64,000 nucleotides of DNA from JANQOH01 sp965242575 (GCA_965242575.1 OZ251461.1:1860001-1924000), one strand, 5' to 3'; positions 42,144-51,836 are shown, numbered from the stretch's first letter. Made by a program: numbers and translations. Notes: a model not told the origin generated them from the sequence alone.

Positions 42144-44089
42144 AGCGCCCCCGCCGCCACCGGGACCGCCAGCGCGTTGTAGGCGAACGCGAACGCCAAG
42201 TTCTGGCGGATGTTGGCGGCGGCGGCGCGGCCCAGGCGCAGCGCCGCGGCGATCCCGCGCGGGCCGTCGCCCGACAGCGTCACGCCGGCGCTGGCGATGG
42301 CGGCGCCGGTTCCGGTCCCCATCGCCATGCCGACATCGGCGCGCGCCAGCGCCGGCGCGTCGTTCACCCCGTCGCCCGCCATCGCGGCGCGCCGCCCCGC
42401 CGCCCGCAATTCGGCGACGAGGCGCTCCTTGTCCTCCGGCGTCATCCCGGCATGGACCTCGATCCCGCCGAGTTCGGCGGCGGCGGCGTCCGCGGCGGCG
42501 CGCGAATCGCCGGTCGCCAGCACCGCGCGAACGCCGAGCCGCTTCAGCGCCGCCAGCGCCTCCCCCGCCGATTCGCGCAACGGGTCGGCGACGGAGATCG
42601 CCCCCGCCGGCCGGCCGTCGACGGCGACGTGGATCGCCGCGCCGGAATCCGCCGACGATCCATCCGCCCCGGCGAAGCGCCAATTCCCCACCCGCACCTC
42701 GCGGCCGGCGACGAGTCCGCGGACGCCCTTCCCCGGAACCGCCTCGACCTCCGCCGCCGGGAGGAGCTCCGCCCCCTCCGCCGCGGCGACGACGGCCGCC
42801 GCCAGCGGATGCTCGCTCGCCCGCTCCAGGCTCGCGGCGAGGCGGAGCATTTCGGCTTCGGAAAACCCCTCGCGCGCCGTCACCCGGGTCGCGCGCGGGC
42901 GGCCCTCGGTCAGCGTCCCGGTCTTGTCCACGACGACCGTGTCGATGGCGGCCAGCCGCTCCAGCGTTTCCGCGTCGCGGACCAGGACCCCCGCGCGGGC
43001 CCCGCGCCCGGCGGCGACCGTCACCGACATCGGCGCGGCGAGGCCGAACGCGCACGGGCAGGCGACGATCAGCACCGACACTGCGGCGACCAGCGCGTGG
43101 TTCAGCGCCGGGTCCGGCCCGACCGCCAGCCACACGGCGAAGGTCGCCGCCGCGGCCGCGGCGACCAGCGGGACCAGCGCCGCGGCGGCGCGGTCGGCGG
43201 CGCGCTGGATCGGCGCGCGGCTGCGCTGCGCCGCCGCGACGAGGCGGGCGATGCGCGCCAGCACGGTGTCCGCGCCCACCGCCTCCACCCGCATGACCAG
43301 CGCCCCGGCGCCGTTGACGGTCCCGCCGACCAGCCGGTCGCCGGGGCGCTTGCGGACCGGCGCCGATTCGCCGGAGATCGTCGACTCGTCGACCGCGCTC
43401 GCGCCCTCGAGGACCGCGCCGTCGCACGGGACGCGGTCGCCGGGGCGCAGCCGCACGCGGTCGCCGGGGCGCAGCGCCTCCGCCGGCGCGTCGTCCTCCG
43501 CGCCGTCGGGGCCGATGCGCCGGACCCGCTCCGGCGCCAGCGCGAGCAGTTCGCGCACCGCGTCGCCCGCCCGCCGCCGCGCCGCCAGCTCCAGCGCCTC
43601 GCCCAACAGCGCCAGCGTGACGATGGCGGCGGCGGCCTCGAAATAGACCGGCGCCGGGCCGGCGGGGAACAGGCCCGGCGCGAGGACCGCCGCCGCGCTG
43701 AACCCGTAGGCCGCGGCGACGCCCAGGCCGATCAGCGTGTACATGTTGAGGCGGCGGGTCCGCAGCGACTCGGCGCAGCGCGCCAGCAGCGGCGCGCCGG
43801 CCCACAGCGCCGGAGTCGCCAGCGCCAGCTGGACCCACCCGCCGGCCGGGCCGGGAACGAGGCCGCCCATCGCCACCGCCATCAGCGGCGCCGTCAGCGC
43901 CGCGGCGATCCAGAATCGCCGCATCGCCGCGTCCTGCGCGCGGCGGTCGTCCTCCGCCGGGTCCAGCGGCTCGAGCGCCATGCCGCAGGCCGGGCACGAC
44001 CCCGGCGCCGGGGCGGCGACGTCGGCGTGCATAGGGCAGGTGTAGCGTGCGCCCGCCGGCGCCGCCGTGGTAGAATCGGCTTGCGGCAT
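42032..44089 (-). CDS. Copper-translocating P1B-type ATPase
   Basis: 685 aa. Instead of a ferredoxin-like HMA domain the N-terminus has a heavy-metal-binding segment, YTCPMHADVAAPAPGSCPAC. The transport motif is CPC (VACPCAFGLAAPM), the phosphorylation site is DKTGTLTEG, the phosphatase motif STISGESAPV, the HP locus SEHPLAAAVV and the hinge GDGVNDAPALARAD. C-terminal YN and MSLSSVSVIGNALRL identify the copper group. It exports Cu(I) from the cytosol. The ATG at 44089 has GGGAGAGG upstream. Confidence 0.92.
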   Translation of the reverse strand: MPQADSTTAAPAGARYTCPMHADVAAPAPGSCPACGMALEPLDPAEDDRRAQDAAMRRFWIAAALTAPLMAVAMGGLVPGPAGGWVQLALATPALWAGAPLLARCAESLRTRRLNMYTLIGLGVAAAYGFSAAAVLAPGLFPAGPAPVYFEAAAAIVTLALLGEALELAARRRAGDAVRELLALAPERVRRIGPDGAEDDAPAEALRPGDRVRLRPGDRVPCDGAVLEGASAVDESTISGESAPVRKRPGDRLVGGTVNGAGALVMRVEAVGADTVLARIARLVAAAQRSRAPIQRAADRAAAALVPLVAAAAAATFAVWLAVGPDPALNHALVAAVSVLIVACPCAFGLAAPMSVTVAAGRGARAGVLVRDAETLERLAAIDTVVVDKTGTLTEGRPRATRVTAREGFSEAEMLRLAASLERASEHPLAAAVVAAAEGAELLPAAEVEAVPGKGVRGLVAGREVRVGNWRFAGADGSSADSGAAIHVAVDGRPAGAISVADPLRESAGEALAALKRLGVRAVLATGDSRAAADAAAAELGGIEVHAGMTPEDKERLVAELRAAGRRAAMAGDGVNDAPALARADVGMAMGTGTGAAIASAGVTLSGDGPRGIAAALRLGRAAAANIRQNLAFAFAYNALAVPVAAGALYPAFGVLLDPMIAAAAMSLSSVSVIGNALRLRRLAL

Positions 44090-44170
44090 CGCCCTCTCCC
44101 ATAGCATAGGCGGGGGACCGGCGGCGCCGCGCGAGACGGAGGACGGAATCCTGGCCCACCGGAGAGAGCG

Positions 44171-44746
44171 TTGCGTCGAAGGCGCGGCCGCGTGAGGCGC
44201 GCGCCCGCCGTCTGGCTGCTGCTCGCCGCGCTCGCCATCGGAGTCGTCGCGATGGAGCGCGCGGGGGTTTTCGCGCCGCCGCCGCCCACCGACGCGCACG
44301 GCCACGCGCTCGACGCCGGGCCGCGTTACCTGGTCAGGGTTCCCATCGACCGATGGGCCGCGGCGGAGATCGTCGTCGACGGCGCCGCGCGGCGGTTCGA
44401 CCGGGGGAGCGACGGCCTGTGGCGCCACGGGGCGGCGGGCGGCGCGGAGGAGTCGGCGCGCATCGCCCACGCGCTCGAGGTCTTCGCGCGGGCGCGCGTC
44501 ACGCGCGAAGTCTCCGCCGCCCGCGACGTGGCGGCCTACGGCGTCCTGGCGCCCCGCCTCTCGGTCGCGCTGTGGACCGAGGACCGCGACGCTCCGGCGG
44601 CGCGCTACGCCTTCGGCGACCTGGCGCCCGACGAGCTCAGCCGCTACGTCCTGCTGTTCGGCGAGTTCCTGACGGTGACCGTGCCCGAATACCACGCCGC
44701 CAATCTGGTCGACCTGGCGAACGGCTTCGCCGCGCCGGCGAAGTAG
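44171..44746 (+). CDS. Membrane-anchored DUF4340-like hypothetical protein
   Basis: 191 aa. An Arg-rich N-terminus and one membrane helix (about 11-28) anchor a periplasmic domain: VPIDRWAAAEIVVDGAARRFDR, ALEVFARARVTREVSAARDV and YGVLAPRLSVALW. This recalls the repeated unit of DUF4340 proteins linked to gliding/ABC-type systems, but the match is by eye. Divergent from the copper ATPase; possibly unrelated to it. Function unknown. Confidence 0.6.
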   Translation: MRRRRGRVRRAPAVWLLLAALAIGVVAMERAGVFAPPPPTDAHGHALDAGPRYLVRVPIDRWAAAEIVVDGAARRFDRGSDGLWRHGAAGGAEESARIAHALEVFARARVTREVSAARDVAAYGVLAPRLSVALWTEDRDAPAARYAFGDLAPDELSRYVLLFGEFLTVTVPEYHAANLVDLANGFAAPAK

Positions 44747-44819
44747 CGTCCGCCCGCGCTTGCCATCCCGCCGCCGCCGCCATACGCTGGCGGCGTGCGC
44801 CGAACCGGGGAGGATGCCC

Positions 44820-45224
44820 ATGCGCGCCGCCGGCTTGGCGCTCATCTGCCTGATCGCGGCCGCGGCCGTCGGCGACGCCCGGGCGGCGTGCCGCGACAGT
44901 TACGCGCATATCATGGCCGGCGCGGCGGCCGAATGGCCGGACGCGGCGCCATTCCGCCTGCCCGACGACTTCGCGCGCTATTTCATGGCCGCCTACAACG
45001 CCGAGGTTGCGGACCGGGGCGCCGTCGAGGCCGACTCCATCGTCGTCGTCCCGCTGGATTCGAGCGTCTCCGCCACTTGGTGGTATTTCGGGTTCAAGGA
45101 CGAATGCCTCGCCTTCTACGCCGATATGGGGCCCATGAAGGGCTACCACCTGATCGAACAGGGCCACGCCCTCCTGCATCCGGGCGAGCGCCGCATAGAG
45201 GACTGGCGGGGCTGGCGCCGTTGA
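44820..45224 (+). CDS. Small secreted hypothetical protein
   Basis: 134 aa with a clean signal peptide (MRAAGLALICLIAAAAVGDARA, cut before ACRD). The mature part has CRDSYAHIMAGAAAEWPD, WWYFGFKDECLAFYADM and IEQGHALLHPGE, with two cysteines that may pair. The second of two nearby ATGs was chosen because GAGG sits seven bases before it. Its stop overlaps the formate dehydrogenase beta gene as TTGA. No family recognised. Confidence 0.6.
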   Translation: MRAAGLALICLIAAAAVGDARAACRDSYAHIMAGAAAEWPDAAPFRLPDDFARYFMAAYNAEVADRGAVEADSIVVVPLDSSVSATWWYFGFKDECLAFYADMGPMKGYHLIEQGHALLHPGERRIEDWRGWRR

Positions 45225-46885
45225 CCGCGCCGCCGCGGCGGCATCCGGGCCGGGGCGGCAAGGGCCGCCGCTTCGCGCGCGGGCGCCAGGTCGCGCCCGA
45301 GGCCCGCGCCGAGATCGCGGCCCTGCTCGGCGACCGCCCGCGCCGCCGCGACCTGCTGATCGAACATCTCCATCTCCTCCAGGACGCGTTCGGCGCGCTG
45401 TCCCGGGCGCGGCTCGCCGCGCTCGCCGAGGCGATGCGCCTGTCGCAGGCGGAAGTGTACGAAGTCGCCACGTTCTACGCCCATTTCGACGTCGGCGGCG
45501 CGCCGGGCGGCGCGACGGTGCGGGTTTGCGACGGGGTGGCGTGCGCAGTCGCGGGGAACGCCGCGCTGCTCGCCGCCGAGGTCCCCGGCGCGCGGGTCGT
45601 TCCCGCGCCCTGTATGGGCCGCTGCGCCGGCGCGCCGGCGGCGATGGCCGGGCGCAACGCCCTCGACCGCGCCGACCCCGGGGCCGTGGCGGCGGCGGTG
45701 CGCGGCGGCGCCTTCGCGCCCGTCGTCCCGCCCTACCGCGGCCTCGCCGCCTACCGCGCGGAGGGCGGTTACGCACTCCTGCGCGCCTGCCTCGCCGGGG
45801 CGCGGAGCCGCGAGTCGGTCATCGCCGAGGTCGAGGCGTCCGGCCTGCGCGGACTCGGCGGCGCCGGCTTTCCCGCCGCCCGCAAATGGCGCTTCGTCGC
45901 CGCCGAGCCGGAGCCGCGCCTGATGGCGGTGAACGCCGACGAGGGCGAGCCGGGGACGTTCAAGGACCGCTGGGTCCTGGAGACCGACCCGCACCGCTTC
46001 CTCGAGGGCGCGCTGCTCGCCGCCTGGGTCGTCGGGGCCGGCGAAATCTACGTCTATCTCCGCGACGAATACCCGGCGGCGCGGGAGATCCTCCTTGCGG
46101 AGCTCGCGGCGCTGCGCGGCGCGGGCCTCGAGGGCGCCGCCGCGATCCGTCTGCGCCGGGGCGCCGGCGCCTATGTCTGCGGCGAGGAGTCGGCGCTGCT
46201 CGAAAGCCTGGAGGGCAAGCGCGGCCTGCCGCGCCACCGCCCGCCCTTTCCCGCCCAGGCCGGGTTGTTCGGGCGGCCGACGCTGATCCACAACGTCGAG
46301 ACCCTCTATTGGCTGCGCGAGGTCGTGGAGGGCGGCGGCGTGCGCTTCGCCGCGCGCGGCGTCGCCGGCGGCCGCGGCGTCCGCGCTTATTCCGTGTCGG
46401 GCCGGGTGCGCGACCCCGGCGTCAAGGTCGCCCCGGCCGGCGTTTCGGCGCGCGCGCTCATCGACGACCATTGCGGCGGCATGGCGCCCGGCCACGAGTT
46501 CAAGGCGTATCTGCCGGGGGGCGCCTCCGGCGGCCTGCTTCCGGCGCGGCTCGCCGACCTGCCGCTCGACTTCGGCGCGCTCGACGACCACGGCTGCTTC
46601 GTCGGCTCCGGCGCCGTCGTCGTGCTCTCGCAGCGCGACTCGATCCGCGCCGTCGCGCGCAACCTGATGCGCTTCTTCGAGGACGAGAGCTGCGGCCAGT
46701 GCACGCCCTGCCGCGTCGGCACCGAGAAGGCCGCGGCGCTGATGGCGCGCGAGTCGTGGGACGCGCCGCTGCTGCGCGAGCTGGCGGCGGCGATGGCCGA
46801 CGCCTCGATCTGCGGCCTCGGCCAGGCGGCGCCGAACCCGCTGCTGTGCGCGCTGCGCTACTTCCCCGAGGAGCTGGCGGCGTGA
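45221..46885 (+). CDS. NAD-dependent formate dehydrogenase, fused NuoE/NuoF-like subunit
   Basis: 554 aa. Residues about 20-150 are NuoE-like, with the 2Fe-2S cysteines in VRVCDGVACAV and PAPCMGRCAGAPA. The rest is NuoF-like: FMN/NADH loops GLRGLGGAGFPAARKW and NADEGEPGTFKDR, GAGAYVCGEESALLESLEG, and the 4Fe-4S motif ESCGQCTPCRVG. It passes electrons from the Mo subunit to NAD+. The start is a TTG overlapping the previous stop; no ATG or GTG precedes the conserved NuoE region. Confidence 0.9.
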   Translation: MTAPPRRHPGRGGKGRRFARGRQVAPEARAEIAALLGDRPRRRDLLIEHLHLLQDAFGALSRARLAALAEAMRLSQAEVYEVATFYAHFDVGGAPGGATVRVCDGVACAVAGNAALLAAEVPGARVVPAPCMGRCAGAPAAMAGRNALDRADPGAVAAAVRGGAFAPVVPPYRGLAAYRAEGGYALLRACLAGARSRESVIAEVEASGLRGLGGAGFPAARKWRFVAAEPEPRLMAVNADEGEPGTFKDRWVLETDPHRFLEGALLAAWVVGAGEIYVYLRDEYPAAREILLAELAALRGAGLEGAAAIRLRRGAGAYVCGEESALLESLEGKRGLPRHRPPFPAQAGLFGRPTLIHNVETLYWLREVVEGGGVRFAARGVAGGRGVRAYSVSGRVRDPGVKVAPAGVSARALIDDHCGGMAPGHEFKAYLPGGASGGLLPARLADLPLDFGALDDHGCFVGSGAVVVLSQRDSIRAVARNLMRFFEDESCGQCTPCRVGTEKAAALMARESWDAPLLRELAAAMADASICGLGQAAPNPLLCALRYFPEELAA

Positions 46886-49620
46886 GCGCACCCGCCCCGG
46901 TGCGATTCGTCCTGGACGGGCGGGCGGCGGAGGCCGAGCCGGGCGAGACCCTGTGGTGCGCCGCCGACCGCCTGGGGATTCGCATCCCGCATCTGTGCCA
47001 CACGCCGCAGCGCGGCTACCGCCCGGACGGCAATTGCCGCGCCTGCATGGTCGAGATCGAGGGCGAGCGCGTCCTGGCGGCGTCCTGCATTCGCAAACCG
47101 GCCGAGGGCATGGTCGTCCGCACCGGCGGCGCCCGCGTCGAGGCGGCGCGCGCGATGGTCCTGGAACTGCTGCTCGCCGACCAGCCGCCGCGCGCCGCGC
47201 GCGACCCGGATTCGGAGTTGTGGCGCTGGGCCGACGCGGCGGGGCGGACCGGGAGCCGCTTCCCCGCCCGCGCGGCCCCCGCCGCCGACATGAGCCACCC
47301 GGCGATGGCGGTCAACCTGGACGCCTGCATCCATTGCGGGCGCTGCGTCCGCGCCTGCCGCGAGGTCCAGGTCAACGACGTGATCGGCATGGCGGGGCGC
47401 GGCGCGCGGACTCGGGTCGTCTTCGACATGGAAGACCCGATGGGCGACTCCACCTGCGTCGCCTGCGGCGAATGCGTCCAGGCCTGCCCCACAGGGGCGC
47501 TGCTGCCGGCCTCCGGCGCGGCGGAGGCGGCCGACCGCAAGGTCGACAGCGTCTGCCCCTATTGCGGCGTCGGCTGCCAGTTGACTTGGCATGTCAAGGG
47601 CGATCGCATCCTCCGCGCCGAGGGCCGCGACGGGCCGGCGAACCACGCCCGCCTGTGCGTCAAGGGCCGCTTCGGGTTCGACTACGCGCGCCACCCCCAC
47701 CGCCTGACGGCGCCGCTGGTGCGCCGCGACGGCGTTCCCAAGCGGCCCGGCGATGCGGTCGATCCGGCCGATCCGTCGAACCGTTTCCGCGAGGCGGGCT
47801 GGGACGAGGCGCTCGACCGCGCCGCCGCCGGCTTCCGCCGCATCCGCGCCGCGCATGGCGGCCGCGCCCTCGCCGGCTTCGGCTCCGCCAAGGGGTCGAA
47901 CGAAGAGGCCTACCTGGTGCAGAAACTGGTGCGGACGGGCTTCGGCTCCAACAACGTCGACCACTGCACCCGCCTGTGCCACGCCAGTTCGATCGCCGCG
48001 CTGATGGAGACCATCGGCTCCGGCGCAGTCACCGCGCCCTTCGCCGAGGCCGCCAACGCCGACGTCATTCTCGTCATCGGCGCCAACCCCGAGGGAAACC
48101 ACCCCGTCGCCGCGACTTTCATCAAGAACGCCGCCAAGCGCGGCGCGGCGCTGATCGTCATCGACCCGCGCGGCCTGGCGCTGCGGCGCCACGCGGCGCA
48201 CATGCTGGCGCCGCGCCCCGGCGGCGACGCCGCCCTGCTCAACGCGCTGCTGCACGTCATCGTCGCCGAGAAGCTCTACGACGCGGAGTACGTCCGCCGG
48301 CGGACGAACGGCTTCGACGCCCTCGCGGCGCACGTCGTCGGCTTCCCGCCCGAGGCCATGGCGGCGGTCTGCGGCGTCCCCGCCGGCGAGTTGCGCGCGG
48401 TCGCCCGCGCCTACGCCGGCGCCGAACGGGCGATGATCTTCTGGGGCATGGGCATATCGCAGCACGTCCACGGGACCGACAACGCGCGTTGCCTGATAAG
48501 CCTCGCGCTGCTGTGCGGGCATGTCGGGCGCCCCGGGACCGGCCTGCACCCGCTGCGCGGCCAGAACAACGTCCAGGGCGCCTCCGACGCCGGCCTGATC
48601 CCGATGTCCTGGCCCGACTACCGCCCGGTCGGCGACCCCCGCGCGCGGGCCGAGCTGGAGGCGCTATGGGGAGCGCGGCTCGACCCGGAGCCCGGCCTCA
48701 CCGTCGTCGAGATCATGGACGCCGCGCATGCGGGGCGCGTCAAGGGGCTCTACGTCATGGGCGAGAACCCGGCCATGTCCGACCCCGACTCCGCCCATGC
48801 GCGCGCCGCGCTGTGCCGGCTCGAACACCTCGTCGTCCAGGACATCTTCCTGACCGAGACCGCGTTCCACGCCGACGTGGTCCTGCCGGCGAGCGCCTTC
48901 CCCGAGAAGGCGGGGACCTTCACCAGCACCGACCGGCGGGTGCAGATGGGCCGCCCGGCGCTCGATCCCCCCGGCGGCGCGCGCCAGGACCTGTGGATCG
49001 TCCAGGAGCTCGCGCGGCGCCTCGGCCTCGACTGGGACTATTCCGGCCCCGAGGCGGTCAACGCCGAAATGCGCGCCTGCATGCCGTCCCTCGCCGGCGT
49101 CCCCTGGCGGCGGGTGGAGCGCGAGGGCTCCGTCACCTACCCCTGCGCCGACGAGAACGCGCCGGGGCGGGACGTCGTCTTCGGCGATGGATTCCCCACG
49201 CCCGACGGGCGCGGCAAGCTGGCTCCCGCCGGCCTCGTCCCGCCCGGCGAGCGGCCCGACGCGGAATATCCCTTCGTTCTCACCACCGGGCGGCAGCTGG
49301 AGCACTGGCACACCGGCCAGATGACCCGCCGCGCCGCCGTGCTCGACGCGCTGGAGCCCGAGGCGGTGTGCGAGATGTCGCCCGCAGACGCCGCCCGGCT
49401 CGGCCTCGAGCCGGGCGCGCCGGTGCGCCTCGCCACCCGCCGCGGGGCGATCCGCATCGCGCTTCGGGTGAGCGAGCGGACCCCGGACGGAGTGGTGTTC
49501 GTCCCCTTCGCCTACGCCGAGGCGGCGGCGAACATGCTCACCAGCCCGGAGCTCGACCCGGTCGGCAAGATTCCGACGTTGAAATACTGCGCCGTCCGGG
49601 TCGAGGCCGCGCCGGACTAG
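46882..49620 (+). CDS. Formate dehydrogenase alpha subunit (Mo/W-bis-MGD)
   Basis: 912 aa catalytic subunit. N-terminal 2Fe-2S ferredoxin domain: CHTPQRGYRPDGNCRACM. Two 4Fe-4S sets: CIHCGRCVRAC and CVACGECVQAC. A further cluster motif, CPYCGVGCQL, opens the molybdopterin domain. The metal ligand is Cys366 in VDHCTRLCHASS, not selenocysteine. RGQNNVQGASDAG and GRQLEHWHTGQMTRR are cofactor-binding blocks. It oxidises formate to CO2. GTG start overlaps the beta subunit stop. fdhD is not in this window. Confidence 0.94.
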   Translation: MSAPAPVRFVLDGRAAEAEPGETLWCAADRLGIRIPHLCHTPQRGYRPDGNCRACMVEIEGERVLAASCIRKPAEGMVVRTGGARVEAARAMVLELLLADQPPRAARDPDSELWRWADAAGRTGSRFPARAAPAADMSHPAMAVNLDACIHCGRCVRACREVQVNDVIGMAGRGARTRVVFDMEDPMGDSTCVACGECVQACPTGALLPASGAAEAADRKVDSVCPYCGVGCQLTWHVKGDRILRAEGRDGPANHARLCVKGRFGFDYARHPHRLTAPLVRRDGVPKRPGDAVDPADPSNRFREAGWDEALDRAAAGFRRIRAAHGGRALAGFGSAKGSNEEAYLVQKLVRTGFGSNNVDHCTRLCHASSIAALMETIGSGAVTAPFAEAANADVILVIGANPEGNHPVAATFIKNAAKRGAALIVIDPRGLALRRHAAHMLAPRPGGDAALLNALLHVIVAEKLYDAEYVRRRTNGFDALAAHVVGFPPEAMAAVCGVPAGELRAVARAYAGAERAMIFWGMGISQHVHGTDNARCLISLALLCGHVGRPGTGLHPLRGQNNVQGASDAGLIPMSWPDYRPVGDPRARAELEALWGARLDPEPGLTVVEIMDAAHAGRVKGLYVMGENPAMSDPDSAHARAALCRLEHLVVQDIFLTETAFHADVVLPASAFPEKAGTFTSTDRRVQMGRPALDPPGGARQDLWIVQELARRLGLDWDYSGPEAVNAEMRACMPSLAGVPWRRVEREGSVTYPCADENAPGRDVVFGDGFPTPDGRGKLAPAGLVPPGERPDAEYPFVLTTGRQLEHWHTGQMTRRAAVLDALEPEAVCEMSPADAARLGLEPGAPVRLATRRGAIRIALRVSERTPDGVVFVPFAYAEAAANMLTSPELDPVGKIPTLKYCAVRVEAAPD

Positions 49621-49826
49621 TCGAGGGCGCGCAGGTTCTCCGCCGACGAGCGCCCGTTGCGCCCCGGAACCAGTTCGAATTCGATCTTCTGGCCCTCGCG
49701 CAGGCCGTTGAGCCCGGCGCGCTCGACCGCCGAGATATGCACGAACGCGTCGCGTCCGCCGTCGCTGGGTTCGATGAACCCGTAACCCTTGGTGGGGTTG
49801 AACCACTTGACCGTTCCGGTAGGCAT
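49617..49826 (-). CDS. Cold-shock protein (CspA family)
   Basis: 69 aa. RNP1 KGYGFIEPSDGGRDAFVHIS and the start MPTGTVKWFNPTKG give the five-strand nucleic-acid binding fold; GLREGQKIEFELVPGRNG is the last strand pair. It binds RNA as chaperone. Its stop TAG shares the CTAG palindrome with the stop of the formate dehydrogenase alpha gene, so the two genes converge with a 4-bp overlap. The upstream 5' leader is long and unannotated, as for many csp mRNAs. Confidence 0.94.
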   Translation of the reverse strand: MPTGTVKWFNPTKGYGFIEPSDGGRDAFVHISAVERAGLNGLREGQKIEFELVPGRNGRSSAENLRALD

Positions 49827-50003
49827 CTCGGTTCCCTTCGATCTTCGGGGCGCCGCGCGGGCGCCCGGGGTGGAGTCGCGCACTCTCCCGGGGGTCGCTT
49901 GTGGTCGGACGCGCGGCGCGCAGCCGGAAACGAGTCGGTGTCGTGCATCGAACAGCCCCCGATAGCAGGCATCGGCGGCGCGCGCAAGCGCCATGCGCCG
50001 CCG

Positions 50004-50387
50004 TCAGGCCGGCCCTTGCAGCGCGTCCATCTCCTCGTCCGAATAGCCGAAATGGTGGCCGATCTCGTGGACCAGCACGTGGCGGACCACCGCCTCCAGC
50101 GTGTCGCCCGTCTCGCACCAGTAATCGAGGATCGGGCGGCGGTAGAGATAGACCATGTCCGGCTCGGCGCGCGGGTGGGAGACGCTGCGCTCGGTCATCG
50201 CCACCCCGGCGTAGAGGCCGAGCAGGTCGAACGGGCTGTCGAGCGCCATGTCCTCGACCGTCTCGTCGTCGGGAAAATCGACGACCTGGACGGCGACGTT
50301 GCCGGCCGCGGCGCGCAGGCGGCGCGGGATCGACCGGATCGCCCGTTCGGCGAGGCGCTGGAGGTCGGCGATGCTCGGCGCGCGCAT
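50004..50387 (-). CDS. Zincin-type metallopeptidase (PF06262-like)
   Basis: 127 aa. The active site HEIGHHFGYSDEEMDAL (HExxH at 107-111) near the C-terminus, with LLGLYAG and VYLYRRPILD upstream, matches the small metallopeptidase family found widely in proteobacteria. Physiological substrates are unknown. The ATG used gives MRAPSIADLQRLAERAI; two further ATGs 12 and 36 bases upstream are equally in frame and none has a clear ribosome site. Confidence 0.88.
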   Translation of the reverse strand: MRAPSIADLQRLAERAIRSIPRRLRAAAGNVAVQVVDFPDDETVEDMALDSPFDLLGLYAGVAMTERSVSHPRAEPDMVYLYRRPILDYWCETGDTLEAVVRHVLVHEIGHHFGYSDEEMDALQGPA

Positions 50388-50499
50388 GGCCGCGCGCATA
50401 ACCGACGCCCGCATGGCGGTCAACGCGCCGGGGCGGCCTTGCGCTCCGAATCGCGAGCCGCCGGATTCGCGGCATGGCGGCCGTTATAGCGCCGATGGC

Positions 50500-50652
50500 G
50501 TGAGCGGTTACGAACGCGCGCAGCTCGCAATTCTCCTCGCGCGGCTCGACGAGGCGCCCGAACGGCCGGTCGTCGCCACTGGGCCGCGCCAGACGGGCAA
50601 GACGACCCTCGTGCGCCAGGCGCTGGACCGGATCGACCGGCCGAGCCGCTAT
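50500..50652 (+). pseudogene. 5' fragment of an AAA+ ATPase gene (DUF4143-type), broken by IS1380
   Basis: From a GTG the frame reads MSGYERAQLAILLARLDEAP then VVATGPRQTGKTTLVRQAL, the P-loop of the AAA_14/DUF4143 ATPases, which are often single accessory genes. The frame runs straight into the IS1380 left end after about 51 codons. I do not find the rest of the gene beyond the right end of the IS, so the insertion or a later deletion removed it. Confidence 0.7.
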
Positions 50653-51836
50653 CCTGGATTTCTCATAGTTTTAGGCGCATCGGGGCCCTGCCTGCAATAT
50701 AGCGTTCTTGATCAAAGAGTTATATCGGGGCAGGGGGGAGTTCCCCGATGCGAACGGAGCGTTCCGCGGCGTCCGGCGCCATTCAAGCGGTTTCGGGCCG
50801 GGCTGTTGCGGTGGTTTTCGACGGCGGGCCGATGACCTCGGACGCCGGCGCTCTGCCGCTCGGACAGGCGGATGCGGCGGTTGGACTTGTGGACCGGCTT
50901 GCGGCCTGCTTCGCGGATCATCGCGATGGCCGGTTCGTGGAGCACTCGGTTCGGACGCTTGTGGGTCGGCGTGTGTTCGGGATTGCGCTGGGCTACGAGG
51001 ATTCGATCGACCACGATGTGCTGCGCGGCGGTCCGGTGATGGCGGTGTTGGCGGGGAAGTTGCGCGCGAAGCGCCGGACCTGCGCCCCGGTTGTGGGGAA
51101 GTCGACGCCGAGCCGGTTGGAGTTGGGCGGTTCGTCTCCGTCCGGGGACGGCAAGATCGTCCATGACGGGTCGGCGATTGCGGATGTGTTGGCGGAGGCC
51201 AGCGGACAGCGCGCGGAGCGCCGCGTCGTCGGCAAGGCGGAATGGAGCCACGGCAAGGCCAACCCGCGCTTCGTCATCGCCTCGCTCGCCGCCAGCGCGC
51301 ACGGTGCCCGGAGCCTCTACGAGGACCTGTATTGCCAACGCGGCGAGATGGAGAACCGCATCGAGGGCGCCAACTCGACCGGTTCGCCGACCGCACGTCG
51401 GCGCACGGCATGCGCGCCAACCAGCTCCGCCTGCGGTTCGCCTCGATAGCCTATGTGCTGCTGCGCGCCGTGCGCCGCCCCGGCCCTGCCCACACCCGCC
51501 TCGCCGCCGCCACCTGCGGAAGCCTGCGCCTCGAACCGCTCGAGATCGCCGCATGGGTTCGCATCGGCGTCCGCCGCATCGAGATCGCGATGGACACCAA
51601 CCATCCCTTCCAGGACGAATTCCATACCGCGCGAAGACGATTATCCGCCGCCGCAGCCTGAAGCGGCGCACGACTCGCCCTTCCCTTCGATAACGGAGAC
51701 ATCGCCAGGCCAAACCGCCCGTCGCCAGCCGACGGGCGCTCCGACGCGCCTCGAAAACGGCGGCGACCGAACAGACCCGAAAATCGCCGCCGGCACCACG
51801 CAGCGCCCCTCAAACCAGAGACGTGAGACCTCCGGG
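50653..51836 (+). mobile_element. IS1380-family element, internally deleted
   Basis: Left end CCTGGATTTCTCATAG and right end CGTGAGACCTCCGGG are imperfect inverse copies (about 11 of 15 bases), the expected IS1380 termini. The element is about 1.18 kb where full ones are near 1.7 kb, because the middle of the transposase is gone. No clear target duplication remains (CTAT left, TTAA right). It interrupts an ATPase gene. A second end of the same family is at 451-506. Confidence 0.75.
50748..51661 (+). pseudogene. IS1380-family transposase, internal deletion plus frameshift
   Basis: The N-terminal part is normal: VVFDGGPMTSDAGALPLGQ, RLAACFADHRDGRFVEHSV and GIALGYEDSIDHDVLRGGP, ending KSTPSRLELGG. 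The frame then jumps to a piece near the C-terminus (RVVGKAEWSHGKANPRFV, YCQRGEMENRIEG), so most of the catalytic core with its first acidic residues is missing. Near 51370 the frame shifts, and the C-terminus (DRFADRTSAHGMRANQLRL) continues in another frame to 51661. It is not functional. Confidence 0.85.

Noticed and set aside
46882..49620. Possible selenocysteine in the formate dehydrogenase
   Set aside because: The ligand codon at 47977-47979 is TGC (Cys366), so no UGA recoding is needed.
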